A DNA stretch of 7,649 nucleotides from Actinomycetes bacterium (GCA_021846485.1 JAJZWW010000145.1:1-7649), one strand, 5' to 3'. Counted from the stretch's first letter, positions 1 through 7,028 are shown. Numbers and translations are program-made. Notes: a model not told the origin generated them from the letters alone.

Positions 1-84
1 GAAGTGAGCTGCGCGCGTTGGCAGACTGTCGCTCGGACGGGTGGCCAGGGGGATCATCCGGCGGTGACCCAGGGAGGTTGATAG
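1..84 (+). other. Leader or upstream gene end before the first gene
   Basis: No complete gene is visible here. One + frame is open from the window edge to a TGA at 79-81 and another carries a stop at 5-7, but these stretches are too short to call the end of an upstream gene. The segment ends in the strong Shine-Dalgarno AGGGAGG (71-77), seven bases before the ATG at 85. I see no convincing promoter hexamers. Whether the operon starts here or further left cannot be decided from this window. Confidence 0.4.
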
Positions 85-1077
85 ATGATCACCGACGACG
101 CCGCCGAGTTCCACACTCCGGCCGAGGGCGACGCGAGCTGGGCCGAGACCAATTACTTTGGCTTCTACGCGGCTGAGGAACCGCTCAACGTGGGGGTGTA
201 CGCCCTCTTCCGTCCCAACCTCGGCGTGGTCCACTCCACGATCTGCATGAACTCGAGGGATGCCCCCCAGCCCTGGCGGGCCGACTTCTGCGACATGCGG
301 TGCCACCTGCCGATGCCCGAACCTCGTTCCCTCAGGACGTACTCGCTGGCCAACGGGTTGTCCGTGACGACCATCCGGCCGAATGACAGCTGGAGGATCG
401 AGTATGACGATGGGTCGGGCACCATGATCGACGTCACATACGAGGCACTCATGCCTCCCTTCGACATCCACGATCCCGAGATGGACCCCGTGACGGCGAC
501 CCAGAGCCACGGGAGCTTCGCATGGGGCACGGCGTACAACGGGCACTTCGACCAGACCGGCCGTTACCGCGGCCGGGTCGCCTTGCGAGGCCGGGAGATC
601 CCCATTGACTGCGTGAGTACGATGGACCACAGCTGGGGCCCGCGCCTCGAACGGGGCGGTCCCAACATGAGCTGGCTGCACGCCCATTTCTCAAGCCAGT
701 ATGCCGTCCACGGCATCTTCTCGTTCGATGAGACGGCCGGCGGCACGGAACTCAGTCTGATGCACGGTTACGTGATCCAGGACGGCAAGTGGGTCGGCCT
801 GGCCGCCGGTTCCGGCCGCATCGAGCGCGACGGCGACTTTTTTGCCCGGCGGCTCGACATCGCCGTCACCGACGGCCAAGGCGACGAGTACCGCCTGAGT
901 GGCCAAGGGCTCACGCGCTTCCCCTGGCAGGCATGGCCCAATGTGGTCGGGTTCAACGTCCTGGCCCGGTGGACCTCGGACGGCCAGACCGGTTACGGCG
1001 AGGTCCAGGACTTCGTGGACCTGACCCGCCTGACCGAAGGCCGGGCTCTGCCCCCGACCTCATCCGAGCTGGCCTAG
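85..1077 (+). CDS. DUF7064/DUF7065-like (CrtC/lipocalin-type beta-barrel) protein
   Basis: This 330-residue soluble protein has no signal peptide or membrane segment. It is rich in beta-strand-like stretches with Trp, Tyr and Gly. The pattern of an H-x-Q-x-G-R-like segment (HFDQTGRYRG, about 154-163), a DHSWGPR motif (181-187) and a late GYGEVQDF motif (303-310) resembles the DUF7064/DUF7065 group. That group is distantly related to the hydroxyneurosporene-synthase (CrtC) and tocopherol-cyclase barrels. Members are often found beside steroid, terpenoid or aromatic catabolism genes, and their biochemistry is poorly established. The ATG at 85 is supported by AGGGAGG at 71-77. The gene ends five bases before the HAD gene, so the two are probably co-transcribed. 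Binding or modifying a hydrophobic substrate of the downstream phosphotransferase is inference. The family assignment is from motif memory and not a search. Confidence 0.72.
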   Translation: MITDDAAEFHTPAEGDASWAETNYFGFYAAEEPLNVGVYALFRPNLGVVHSTICMNSRDAPQPWRADFCDMRCHLPMPEPRSLRTYSLANGLSVTTIRPNDSWRIEYDDGSGTMIDVTYEALMPPFDIHDPEMDPVTATQSHGSFAWGTAYNGHFDQTGRYRGRVALRGREIPIDCVSTMDHSWGPRLERGGPNMSWLHAHFSSQYAVHGIFSFDETAGGTELSLMHGYVIQDGKWVGLAAGSGRIERDGDFFARRLDIAVTDGQGDEYRLSGQGLTRFPWQAWPNVVGFNVLARWTSDGQTGYGEVQDFVDLTRLTEGRALPPTSSELA

Positions 1078-1082
1078 ATCCG

Positions 1083-2057
1083 ATGACCACTCGTCTGGTC
1101 GTGTTCGACATGGACGGAACGCTGGTCCAGACCCGCGCCGCGTCGTGGGAGATTTTCCAGGAGACGGCATCCCGCTACGGCCTGCCGGTGCACAGCGCGG
1201 AGACATTCTTCGAGCTGTTCCGGGAGAACTTCTACGAAAGCCTGGCTCGGCTGTGTGATTCACCCGAGCAGGAAGCCGAAGTGCGCCGCCACTTCCTCGA
1301 CGGGCTGCGACAGAGGTACGTGCCAGGGTTCATCCCGGGCATGCGCGACGTGGTGAAGACCCTGGCCGAGCGCTACCCGCTGGGTGTCCTGTCGTCCAAC
1401 GCCATGACGGCCATCCGGCGCATTCTCGAGGCGGAGGGGGTCGCGGAGTGCTTCGCCCACGTCTTCTCGGGTGAACTCGGCACCAGCAAGGAGGCCGCCC
1501 TCCTCCAACTGCTCGACGAGCCCTCCTACGGCCACACCCGACGCTGCTCGCCACACTACGACGAGGGCAACGGCCACTCCAACTTCGAGGTGGTCCTCGT
1601 GACCGACACGGTGGGCGATGTCAAGGAGGCCCGCAGGTGCAACGTGCGGGCCATCGGCGTGGACTGGGGAATGCACAGTCGAGACGCCCTGCTGGCCGCC
1701 GGGGCCGAAACTGTCGCCCTCTGGCCTCAAGAACTCGTGGCCATCCTGGCTGACCCGGCCGACCCGGCCGCAGAATCCTGTTCCACCTCCCCGACCTGCT
1801 CCTGCGCGGAGCCCGACGGGGCCAGAACCTGCGCCTGTGCCATCCCGAGACCGGCCCTTGCCACAGCCGCCACGGCCGGGCAGCTCCGCCGGGAGCGGCG
1901 CTACCGGGCCGTCCAGACCGCAGCGCCCGATAGCCGGACATCGCACAGCAGCCAGCACGATCAACGAACCGACCCGACTCTCGTCTCGGCCATCCGCCGC
2001 ATCTCGGCGGCCCGATCCCCTTCATTACCTGCACCGTCCGGCTCGCGCCGGACCTGA
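1083..2057 (+). CDS. HAD-superfamily phosphohydrolase with atypical C-terminal tail
   Basis: This 324-residue protein is a haloacid-dehalogenase-type phosphatase or phosphomutase. Motif I is FDMDGT, with nucleophile D9 and acid/base D11. Motif II is the Ser at 104-105, motif III is K136, and motif IV is TDTVGD with D175 and D179 for Mg2+. A helical cap lies between motifs I and II, as in the phosphoglycolate phosphatase/beta-phosphoglucomutase type. The core ends near residue 222 (WPQEL), a normal length for the family. An insert at about 147-168 carries H151, C155, H158 and H165. Residues 224-324 form an Ala/Pro/Ser/Arg-rich tail with a CxC...CxC cluster (C239, C241, C250, C252) and codons less biased than in the core. 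The ATG at 1083 is chosen because the HAD fold starts there; the same frame is open upstream to 789 but only shadows gene 1. The Shine-Dalgarno is weak, so translation may be coupled to gene 1. The substrate is unknown; removing phosphate from a product of the PPDK-like system is inference. Confidence 0.92.
   Translation: MTTRLVVFDMDGTLVQTRAASWEIFQETASRYGLPVHSAETFFELFRENFYESLARLCDSPEQEAEVRRHFLDGLRQRYVPGFIPGMRDVVKTLAERYPLGVLSSNAMTAIRRILEAEGVAECFAHVFSGELGTSKEAALLQLLDEPSYGHTRRCSPHYDEGNGHSNFEVVLVTDTVGDVKEARRCNVRAIGVDWGMHSRDALLAAGAETVALWPQELVAILADPADPAAESCSTSPTCSCAEPDGARTCACAIPRPALATAATAGQLRRERRYRAVQTAAPDSRTSHSSQHDQRTDPTLVSAIRRISAARSPSLPAPSGSRRT
1752..1769 (+). repeat. Tandem 9-bp duplication at the HAD core/tail junction
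   Basis: GACCCGGCC occurs twice back to back (1752-1760 and 1761-1769), encoding ADPADPA exactly where the HAD core ends and the low-complexity tail begins. It is in frame and probably a slippage duplication in linker DNA. Confidence 0.6.
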
Positions 2058-2061
2058 CCCG

Positions 2062-2068
2062 AAAGGAG
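2062..2068 (+). promoter_or_regulatory. Shine-Dalgarno that decides a TTG start
   Basis: AAAGGAG lies six bases upstream of the TTG at 2075. This near-consensus site is the main reason for starting the phosphohistidine-domain gene at TTG. The ATG at 2088 is in another frame and has no matching protein similarity. Confidence 0.8.
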
Positions 2069-2074
2069 TGGAGA

Positions 2075-2491
2075 TTGTCGAACGTACTTGCTGAGGGCTA
2101 CAATGCCTTCGAGACCAACAAGTCGCCGAGCGGGAGGGTCAAGTACCTGTCGGACCCGCCCTCGGTCATGGCCCTCATCCGGAGCGGGAGGCTCGGCGAG
2201 CATATCCTACTCGTGCGCGGTGGTACGACGACCTTCCTGGCCCCCGCCCTCTCGATGGGTGCAATTGGCGTTATCACCATGTCTGGGGCTCCTGAGTCCC
2301 ACCTCGGGATCCTGTCGCGGGAGTTCCAGACCCCGTGTGTGATGACCGCCTGGCTGCTCAGCAGCAGTTCGCGCTACGTACCCGGCGAGACCGACGACTC
2401 GCACTTCGACGAAATCGTGAAGGCGCTCGACGGGGTGGAGGTAAGCCTCGATTGCTCCGACTCTCTGGTCGGCCGCGTCATCGCTCTTTGA
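2075..2491 (+). CDS. Stand-alone phosphohistidine (PEP-utilising enzyme mobile) domain protein
   Basis: This 138-residue protein consists almost entirely of the swivelling phosphohistidine domain found in PPDK, PEP synthase and enzyme I. The segment from the ILLVRGGTTT strand (44-53) through GAIGVITMSGAPESH (62-76) to SREFQTPCVM (81-90) matches the usual pattern of a V-R-P-x-T-T strand, a G-G-x-T-S-H loop and S-R-E-x-x-x-P. H76 occupies the position of the phosphorylated histidine. The usual GGxTSH loop is here SGAPESH, so the loop has diverged but the His is kept. The C-terminal VSLDCSDSLVGRVI (123-136) resembles the domain's closing strand (vsvDGxtGxv). It has no ATP-grasp or barrel of its own, so it needs partners, most plausibly the products of 2536-7028. 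It would carry a phosphoryl group between an ATP-using site and an acceptor site. The start is TTG with a strong Shine-Dalgarno, 17 bases after the HAD stop. Confidence 0.88.
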   Translation: MSNVLAEGYNAFETNKSPSGRVKYLSDPPSVMALIRSGRLGEHILLVRGGTTTFLAPALSMGAIGVITMSGAPESHLGILSREFQTPCVMTAWLLSSSSRYVPGETDDSHFDEIVKALDGVEVSLDCSDSLVGRVIAL

Positions 2492-2535
2492 ACGTTATCC
2501 AATCAGATCCAAGCCCAGAAGGAGGAGTGCGACCC

Positions 2536-3957
2536 ATGACTGTCAGCGCGCACGGCGCGGAGTACCTGAAGCGATACGAGGATGGCGACGAGGGCGTCCG
2601 GTTCCAGCCGCTCGTCTACACCGGCAACTTCGCGGATCTCGAGCCGATCCCGGACGGGATCCTCGGCGACCGCTTGATGCGCCAGCGGATGAAAACCAAG
2701 GTGATGGAGAAGGTCTCCGAGGAGGACGTCCTGAAGGACCAGTTCACCCTCGACGAACTGAACGACCTCAACAACTACCTCGCATGGAACATCTGGGATG
2801 TACTTGTCATGCGGGCCACCGAGGGGGTCTCGGGCATGATCCCTCGCCAGGAGTACGAAATCCTGGCGTTCATGCAGGAGTTCTACCGGTATCCCGAGTT
2901 CATGATGCTCATGACCGACCAAGTCGGCGCCAAGGGAATCATGGACATCGGGGCGAGCGCCCGCACGCAGATGGGAACGAAGATCAACTGCGTGCACGAC
3001 TGGTGCCTGGGTGCGGTCGCATTTGGCATGGGGCGCTGCGGTCTGCTCGCTCTCGAGGTGATCGAACCCAACGACTACGTCGAGGAGTCGAACACCATCT
3101 TGAAGTTCATGCAGCGCGTCCTCTGGGGAAAGCGCCAGGACGGCTACATCCTCAACTCCCAGGACCGTTACCGTTGCACCATCCACGAGCAGTCCGTCAT
3201 CGACCAGGCCATGTCGCAGGTCGTGGACTTCGAGGGAGGGTCGCCCGACCACGACACTTTTACCAAGTTCAACGCCACCGCCGAACTGCTGGCCTTCTTC
3301 GACCACTACGACTGCCGGCTGGGCCTCGGCGACACCGGGCCCTACATTCTCCCCGACGGGCGGATCCTCATCATCCGGGACCTCTTCGTCAACGAGGAGG
3401 TGTACCACTGGAGCGACATCTGCGCCGACCTGCCGCACTGCTACACGCTGGCGTTGGTACTCGACCCGACCAAGATGGGCCTCCAAGAGATCCGGGTCAA
3501 CGACATCTCTACTACCTTCACGCAGCCGAAGAACTACATTCCGGCTATCATCGGCGGAGCCATCTTCGTGCGGGAGAAGTGGGACACGCCCATGGGCGAG
3601 GTCTACGAGCTCCCTCTCAGCGACACCGAGCCGCATCTCGAGAAGATCCGTGAGGCCACGGTCAAGATGTACGACAAGACTCTGCGCATGTCAAAGCGGA
3701 TCCTCTGCACAAATGGGATTTACAGTTACTACATCGACATGATCTTGCCCTACCTCCGGGCCACCGGCCTCTACGACGAGGTGTGCGCCAAGTACAACTT
3801 CTGGGAGATCGACCAGCGGGTCTCGAACTACTACTACGAGATCACAAAGCGGAATTTCGTCCAGGTCACAGTGCCCCAGAAGATCTTCTCCGGGTCCGGA
3901 TACCTGCCCTTCCCCGAGGGGACGGATCTGCGCCGGTCCAAGTACAGCATTCTCTGA
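2536..3957 (+). CDS. Conserved-looking protein of unknown function, 473 residues
   Basis: I do not recognise this family. The gene is certainly real: codon bias is strong, AAGGAGG (2519-2525) precedes the ATG, and it sits inside the operon. The protein appears soluble, with no signal peptide or membrane span. It is acidic at the N-terminus, unusually rich in Tyr, Phe, Trp and Met, and mixed alpha/beta in appearance. Visible clusters include CVHDWC (152-157) and C168. There is a possible beta-hairpin at 264-281 (GLGDTGPYILPDGRILII) and an aromatic run at 396-400 and 423-435. Nine Cys and eight His are scattered through it, with no familiar catalytic motif. It lies between a stand-alone phosphohistidine protein and the PPDK-like gene. 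It could be the subunit that binds the phosphate acceptor, replacing the pyruvate barrel; that is inference from position only. The same frame is open upstream to 2335, but that part overlaps the previous gene and is rejected. Confidence 0.9.
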   Translation: MTVSAHGAEYLKRYEDGDEGVRFQPLVYTGNFADLEPIPDGILGDRLMRQRMKTKVMEKVSEEDVLKDQFTLDELNDLNNYLAWNIWDVLVMRATEGVSGMIPRQEYEILAFMQEFYRYPEFMMLMTDQVGAKGIMDIGASARTQMGTKINCVHDWCLGAVAFGMGRCGLLALEVIEPNDYVEESNTILKFMQRVLWGKRQDGYILNSQDRYRCTIHEQSVIDQAMSQVVDFEGGSPDHDTFTKFNATAELLAFFDHYDCRLGLGDTGPYILPDGRILIIRDLFVNEEVYHWSDICADLPHCYTLALVLDPTKMGLQEIRVNDISTTFTQPKNYIPAIIGGAIFVREKWDTPMGEVYELPLSDTEPHLEKIREATVKMYDKTLRMSKRILCTNGIYSYYIDMILPYLRATGLYDEVCAKYNFWEIDQRVSNYYYEITKRNFVQVTVPQKIFSGSGYLPFPEGTDLRRSKYSIL

Positions 3958-3978
3958 CCGCCCGACCGCGGAGACCCG

Positions 3979-4560
3979 ATGACCGACGAGGAGTTCCTCG
4001 CGCTCAATAGCATCTACTTGAAGAAGATCGCCACCAGCGCGGCCGTCAGTGCCTCCACGGGTCTTCCGGAGCAGGCGGTCGAGAGGGTCTTGGCTGGCGC
4101 CGAGGCGTCCGGTCGGGTGATCGATGTGGGTCAGGGCATGCTGATGCTCTCCGAGGACGGAGTCCACGCCGTCCTAGGAGAGTTCTCAGAACGCTACGCG
4201 GCCAGCCGCGAGGACCAGGTCGTGGAGGACTGGTACAAGCGGTTTGAATTGCTCAACTCGCAGTTCCTGAAGGTGGTCACCGACTGGCAGCAGGATGGTG
4301 GCGATCTTTCGAAGCTAGAACGGCTCCTCAAGCTCGTAGAGCGGCAGGTGCGAGCCCTCGGCCATATCATCGACCGGATCCCCCGCTACGGCGTCTACTC
4401 CCAGCGGTTCACCCAGGCCATCGAAGCGGTGGACAAGGGGCAGATCGCCTATTTGGTCAGCCCGGACGTGGACTCCATCCACAGCATCTGGTTCGAGTTC
4501 CACGAGGACATCCTCACCGTACTCGGCCGGCCGCGTGACGTCGCGGAGCCGGCCGAGTGA
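3979..4560 (+). CDS. Winged-helix-like plus helical protein, probable phosphotransferase accessory subunit
   Basis: This 193-residue protein has two parts. Residues about 8-72 look like a winged helix: helices around 12-20 and 32-44, then a beta-wing with VIDVGQGMLMLSEDG (47-61). Residues 80-185 are helical, with WYKRFELLNSQFL (85-97), VTDWQ (100-104) and a terminal IHSIWFEFHEDILTVLGRPR (167-186). From memory, actinobacterial PEP-utilising enzymes sometimes carry a similar C-terminal module (winged helix, then a helical part ending in a WFELHEDLL-like motif). Here it would be a separate polypeptide; I cannot verify this without a search. The Shine-Dalgarno GGAG (3970-3973) lies five bases before the ATG. 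The stop overlaps the PPDK-like GTG start (GTGA), implying translational coupling and a matched ratio. It could be read as a MarR-like regulator, but the coupling and helical half favour a structural or regulatory subunit of the enzyme. Confidence 0.85.
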   Translation: MTDEEFLALNSIYLKKIATSAAVSASTGLPEQAVERVLAGAEASGRVIDVGQGMLMLSEDGVHAVLGEFSERYAASREDQVVEDWYKRFELLNSQFLKVVTDWQQDGGDLSKLERLLKLVERQVRALGHIIDRIPRYGVYSQRFTQAIEAVDKGQIAYLVSPDVDSIHSIWFEFHEDILTVLGRPRDVAEPAE

Positions 4561-7028
4561 GCCATCCGGCGAGCACAGGCCGCCGGTTGGTCCACGACGT
4601 CGACCTCATAGACCCGCTCGACGTCGCCCGCTTCGGTGGCAAGGCGGCCGGCCTGGCCCGGATGCGGCGGCTCGGTCTGCGGGTGCCGCCGGCCTTCGTT
4701 GTCGAAACGGCGGCCTGCGGCATTTACCAGAGTGAGGGCCGGCAGATACCGCTCGGGATCCTAGCCGGGTGCCGGGAGCAGATCGCCCGTCTCGAGGCTC
4801 AGACGGGCAAGGCGTTCGGGGGGGACACCGGGGTCCCGCTCCTCGTCTCGGTCCGCTCGGGCGCCCAGATCAGCATGCCCGGCATGATGGACACCGTACT
4901 CAACTTGGGACTAGACCGGCGGTCAGTGCTGCGGCTGGCTGCGGCTTCCGGCGACCCCTCCTTCGCTCTCGACACTTGGACGAGATTCTGGTCCATGTTC
5001 TCCGACATCGTCCTCGACGTCGACCCGGAGGTGCTGGCCGACGGCATCGCCACCGAGCGGTCCCGGGCGGCAGAACGACTCCACGCCGACACAGCCGCGG
5101 CGCTGGAGCACCGGGTCATCGAGGTTCTGGCCGCCGAGTCCGGCCCGGTCCCGCTGAACCCGCACGAGCAGCTGGAGGCGGCCGTCCGGGCCGTGCTCGA
5201 TTCGTGGGATTCCCGGCGGGCCCGCCTCTACCGCGAGCACCACGGGATCCCCCACGATCTCGGTACGGCCATCACGGTTCAAGCTATGGTGTTCGGCAAC
5301 CTGGGCACCCCGGCTGGAAGCGGCGTGGCCTTCACGAGGGACCCGTCGACGGGGGCTCCCCGGTTATACGGGGAGTACCTGGCCGGAGGCCAGGGCGAAG
5401 AGGTGGTGGCCGGCACCAGGACCCCCGTCGGGCTCGACGCAGCCGAGGCCGACTGGGCTTCCATCGTGACCGAGCTCGAGGGCTACGGGCAGCGGCTGGA
5501 GCAGGAGTATCGCGACGCGCTCGACATCGAGTTCACCGTCGAGGCCGGGACCCTCTACCTGCTGCAGGTGCGGCCGGCCAAGCGTTCGGCGGCCGCCGCT
5601 GTGCACATCGCGACCGCAATGGTGTCCGAAGGCCTCATCGATCCGGCCGACGCCGTGCTGCGGGTGAGTCGCGACCAGGTGAAGCGGCTCGTGTCCCCCG
5701 AGTTCGACCAGGAAGCGGTCGATTCGGCCCGGGCTTCGGGACACCTGCTCACCAAGGGTGTCCCCGCCTCCCCGGGCCACGGCAGCGGGGAGGCGGTCTT
5801 CGACGCCGACCGGGCGGTGGAGCACGCGTCAGCGGGGCGCGAGGTGGTCCTGGTCCGTCCGACTACGAGCCCGCAGGACCTTCGCGGCATCCTGGCGGCC
5901 CGAGCCATAGTCACGGCCCGGGGGGGAGCGACGAGCCACGCCGCGGTGGTGTCGCGGGCCCTCGACAAGCCTTGCGTCGTCGGATGCGAGGACATCGAGG
6001 TGCGCCTCGAAGAGCGTGCCTTCGTGGCCGGTGGCCGGCGGGTCTCGGAGGGCACGACGATCTCGGTGGACGGGGCCACCGGCGAGATCATCCTGGGGGA
6101 GCTACCCCGCCGGGTACCGACGAGGAACCTGGATGCGCTCAACGAGCTGCTCGACTGGGCCGACGACCGCTCCGGCGCGACCCTCTGGACCGAGGCTACT
6201 TCGGCCCTGCCCGTCGAGCTGGCTCGTGGCACCGGGGCCGCCGGGGTCGGGATCGTCCCCCTGACCGACCTATTGCAGGCGGTGGGCCGGCTCCCGGTCC
6301 TCCTGAAGGCCATTGAGCGCTACAGCGCCGATCCCGACGCCCCCGAGGCGGACATCGAGGTGGCGGTCGCCGACGCGACGGCGACCGCCCTGGAGCCGCT
6401 CCTGGCGGCCGCCGGGGACCTGGCCGTGGACGTGCGTGTGCCCAACCTGACCTCAGGCCGGGCACGGGCCTGGGTGGAGAAGTGGACCACCCTCGCCCCC
6501 CACCTGCTCATGCCCCTCGGGGCCAGGAGGCTGATCGCCGCCTATGCCCGGGGTGCCCTCGCGGCGACGCAGAAGACCGGCCACACAGGTCTCGGGCTGC
6601 TGGCCGCCGGGATCACCTCGGCCGAGGAGCTCGAACAGTTCGCGGCCGAGGTCGGCCCCGAACTGACGGTCGGAGCGGTCCTGCAGAATCCCGCCGTCCT
6701 GGTGGACGCCACAGATCTGGCCGCCGGAGGTCGTCCGCTGTGGATCGACCTGGCCGAACTGGTGCGTACGACCCTCGGCCGGCCCGAGGAGCTCCTCTAC
6801 ACCGACTCCTACACCGAGCTGCCGCCGCTGTTGACGCAACTCCTGGCCGGGCTGGTGGGCACCGACGCCCAGACCCGGGTCGGGGTGCGCCTGACCGGAA
6901 ATGCCGTAACGTCGGCCACGGCCCTGCACGACCTCGGCTTCCGCGTGTTCAGCAGCACCCCCGCGCAATCGGGTGAGCTACGCCTGCTCCTCGGCCAGCA
7001 CGTCCTAGAGGAGGACCCTCATGACTGA
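4557..7028 (+). CDS. Pyruvate phosphate dikinase-like phosphotransferase with degenerate PEP/pyruvate domain
   Basis: This 823-residue protein is slightly shorter than usual PPDK (about 870-900). The ATP-grasp region is near-canonical: GGKAAGL (27-33), SVRSGAQISMPGMMDTVLNL (98-117), TAITVQAMVFGNLG (237-250), GVAFTRDPSTG (256-266), GEYLAGGQGEEVVAG (272-286) and DIEFTVE (323-329). The phosphohistidine domain is intact: TARGGATSHAAVVSR (453-467) with H461. The C-terminal barrel (about 541-815) is strongly diverged. The usual GLCRTEHMF becomes GIVPLTDLL (564-572). The FGTNDLTQ element becomes a segment near IDLAELVR (730-737). The catalytic Cys of the ICGEHGG loop has no counterpart at GVRLTGN (776-782). 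ATP-driven His phosphorylation therefore looks possible, while PEP/pyruvate conversion does not. The GTG start overlaps the previous stop by four bases, with GGAG at 4545-4548. It probably phosphorylates another acceptor with the neighbouring proteins (inference). Automatic annotation would call this ppdK, which I think would be misleading. Confidence 0.94.
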   Translation: MSHPASTGRRLVHDVDLIDPLDVARFGGKAAGLARMRRLGLRVPPAFVVETAACGIYQSEGRQIPLGILAGCREQIARLEAQTGKAFGGDTGVPLLVSVRSGAQISMPGMMDTVLNLGLDRRSVLRLAAASGDPSFALDTWTRFWSMFSDIVLDVDPEVLADGIATERSRAAERLHADTAAALEHRVIEVLAAESGPVPLNPHEQLEAAVRAVLDSWDSRRARLYREHHGIPHDLGTAITVQAMVFGNLGTPAGSGVAFTRDPSTGAPRLYGEYLAGGQGEEVVAGTRTPVGLDAAEADWASIVTELEGYGQRLEQEYRDALDIEFTVEAGTLYLLQVRPAKRSAAAAVHIATAMVSEGLIDPADAVLRVSRDQVKRLVSPEFDQEAVDSARASGHLLTKGVPASPGHGSGEAVFDADRAVEHASAGREVVLVRPTTSPQDLRGILAARAIVTARGGATSHAAVVSRALDKPCVVGCEDIEVRLEERAFVAGGRRVSEGTTISVDGATGEIILGELPRRVPTRNLDALNELLDWADDRSGATLWTEATSALPVELARGTGAAGVGIVPLTDLLQAVGRLPVLLKAIERYSADPDAPEADIEVAVADATATALEPLLAAAGDLAVDVRVPNLTSGRARAWVEKWTTLAPHLLMPLGARRLIAAYARGALAATQKTGHTGLGLLAAGITSAEELEQFAAEVGPELTVGAVLQNPAVLVDATDLAAGGRPLWIDLAELVRTTLGRPEELLYTDSYTELPPLLTQLLAGLVGTDAQTRVGVRLTGNAVTSATALHDLGFRVFSSTPAQSGELRLLLGQHVLEEDPHD
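7007..7015 (+). promoter_or_regulatory. Strong Shine-Dalgarno for the BMC shell gene
   Basis: AGAGGAGGA lies inside the last codons of the PPDK-like gene, five bases before the ATG at 7021. Together with the 8-base gene overlap it should give high, coupled translation of the shell protein, which is needed in many copies. Confidence 0.8.

Noticed and set aside
789..1082. N-terminal extension of the HAD gene
   Set aside because: The Arg/Pro-rich translation overlaps gene 1. The HAD fold begins at the ATG at 1083.
1260..1964. Open frame of 234 residues on the - strand
   Set aside because: It lies opposite the HAD gene, is Gly/Arg/Val-rich with no motif, and the + strand has all HAD motifs in frame.
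2335..2535. N-terminal extension of the 473-residue protein
   Set aside because: It overlaps the phosphohistidine gene, and AAGGAGG sits directly before the ATG at 2536.
2503..3636. Long open frame of 377 residues on the - strand
   Set aside because: It is antisense to the 473-residue gene. Its Val/Asp/Glu/Leu/His-rich composition is what the reverse strand of a GC-biased gene gives, and it has no motif.
4769..6316. Open frame of 515 residues on the + strand inside the PPDK-like gene
   Set aside because: It is an Arg/Gly/Pro-rich shifted reading of a GC-rich gene. The PPDK motifs are in the other frame.
4557..7028. Calling this gene a working pyruvate phosphate dikinase
   Set aside because: The ATP-grasp and His domains fit, but the pyruvate-site Arg, Asn-Asp and Cys motifs are missing from the barrel.
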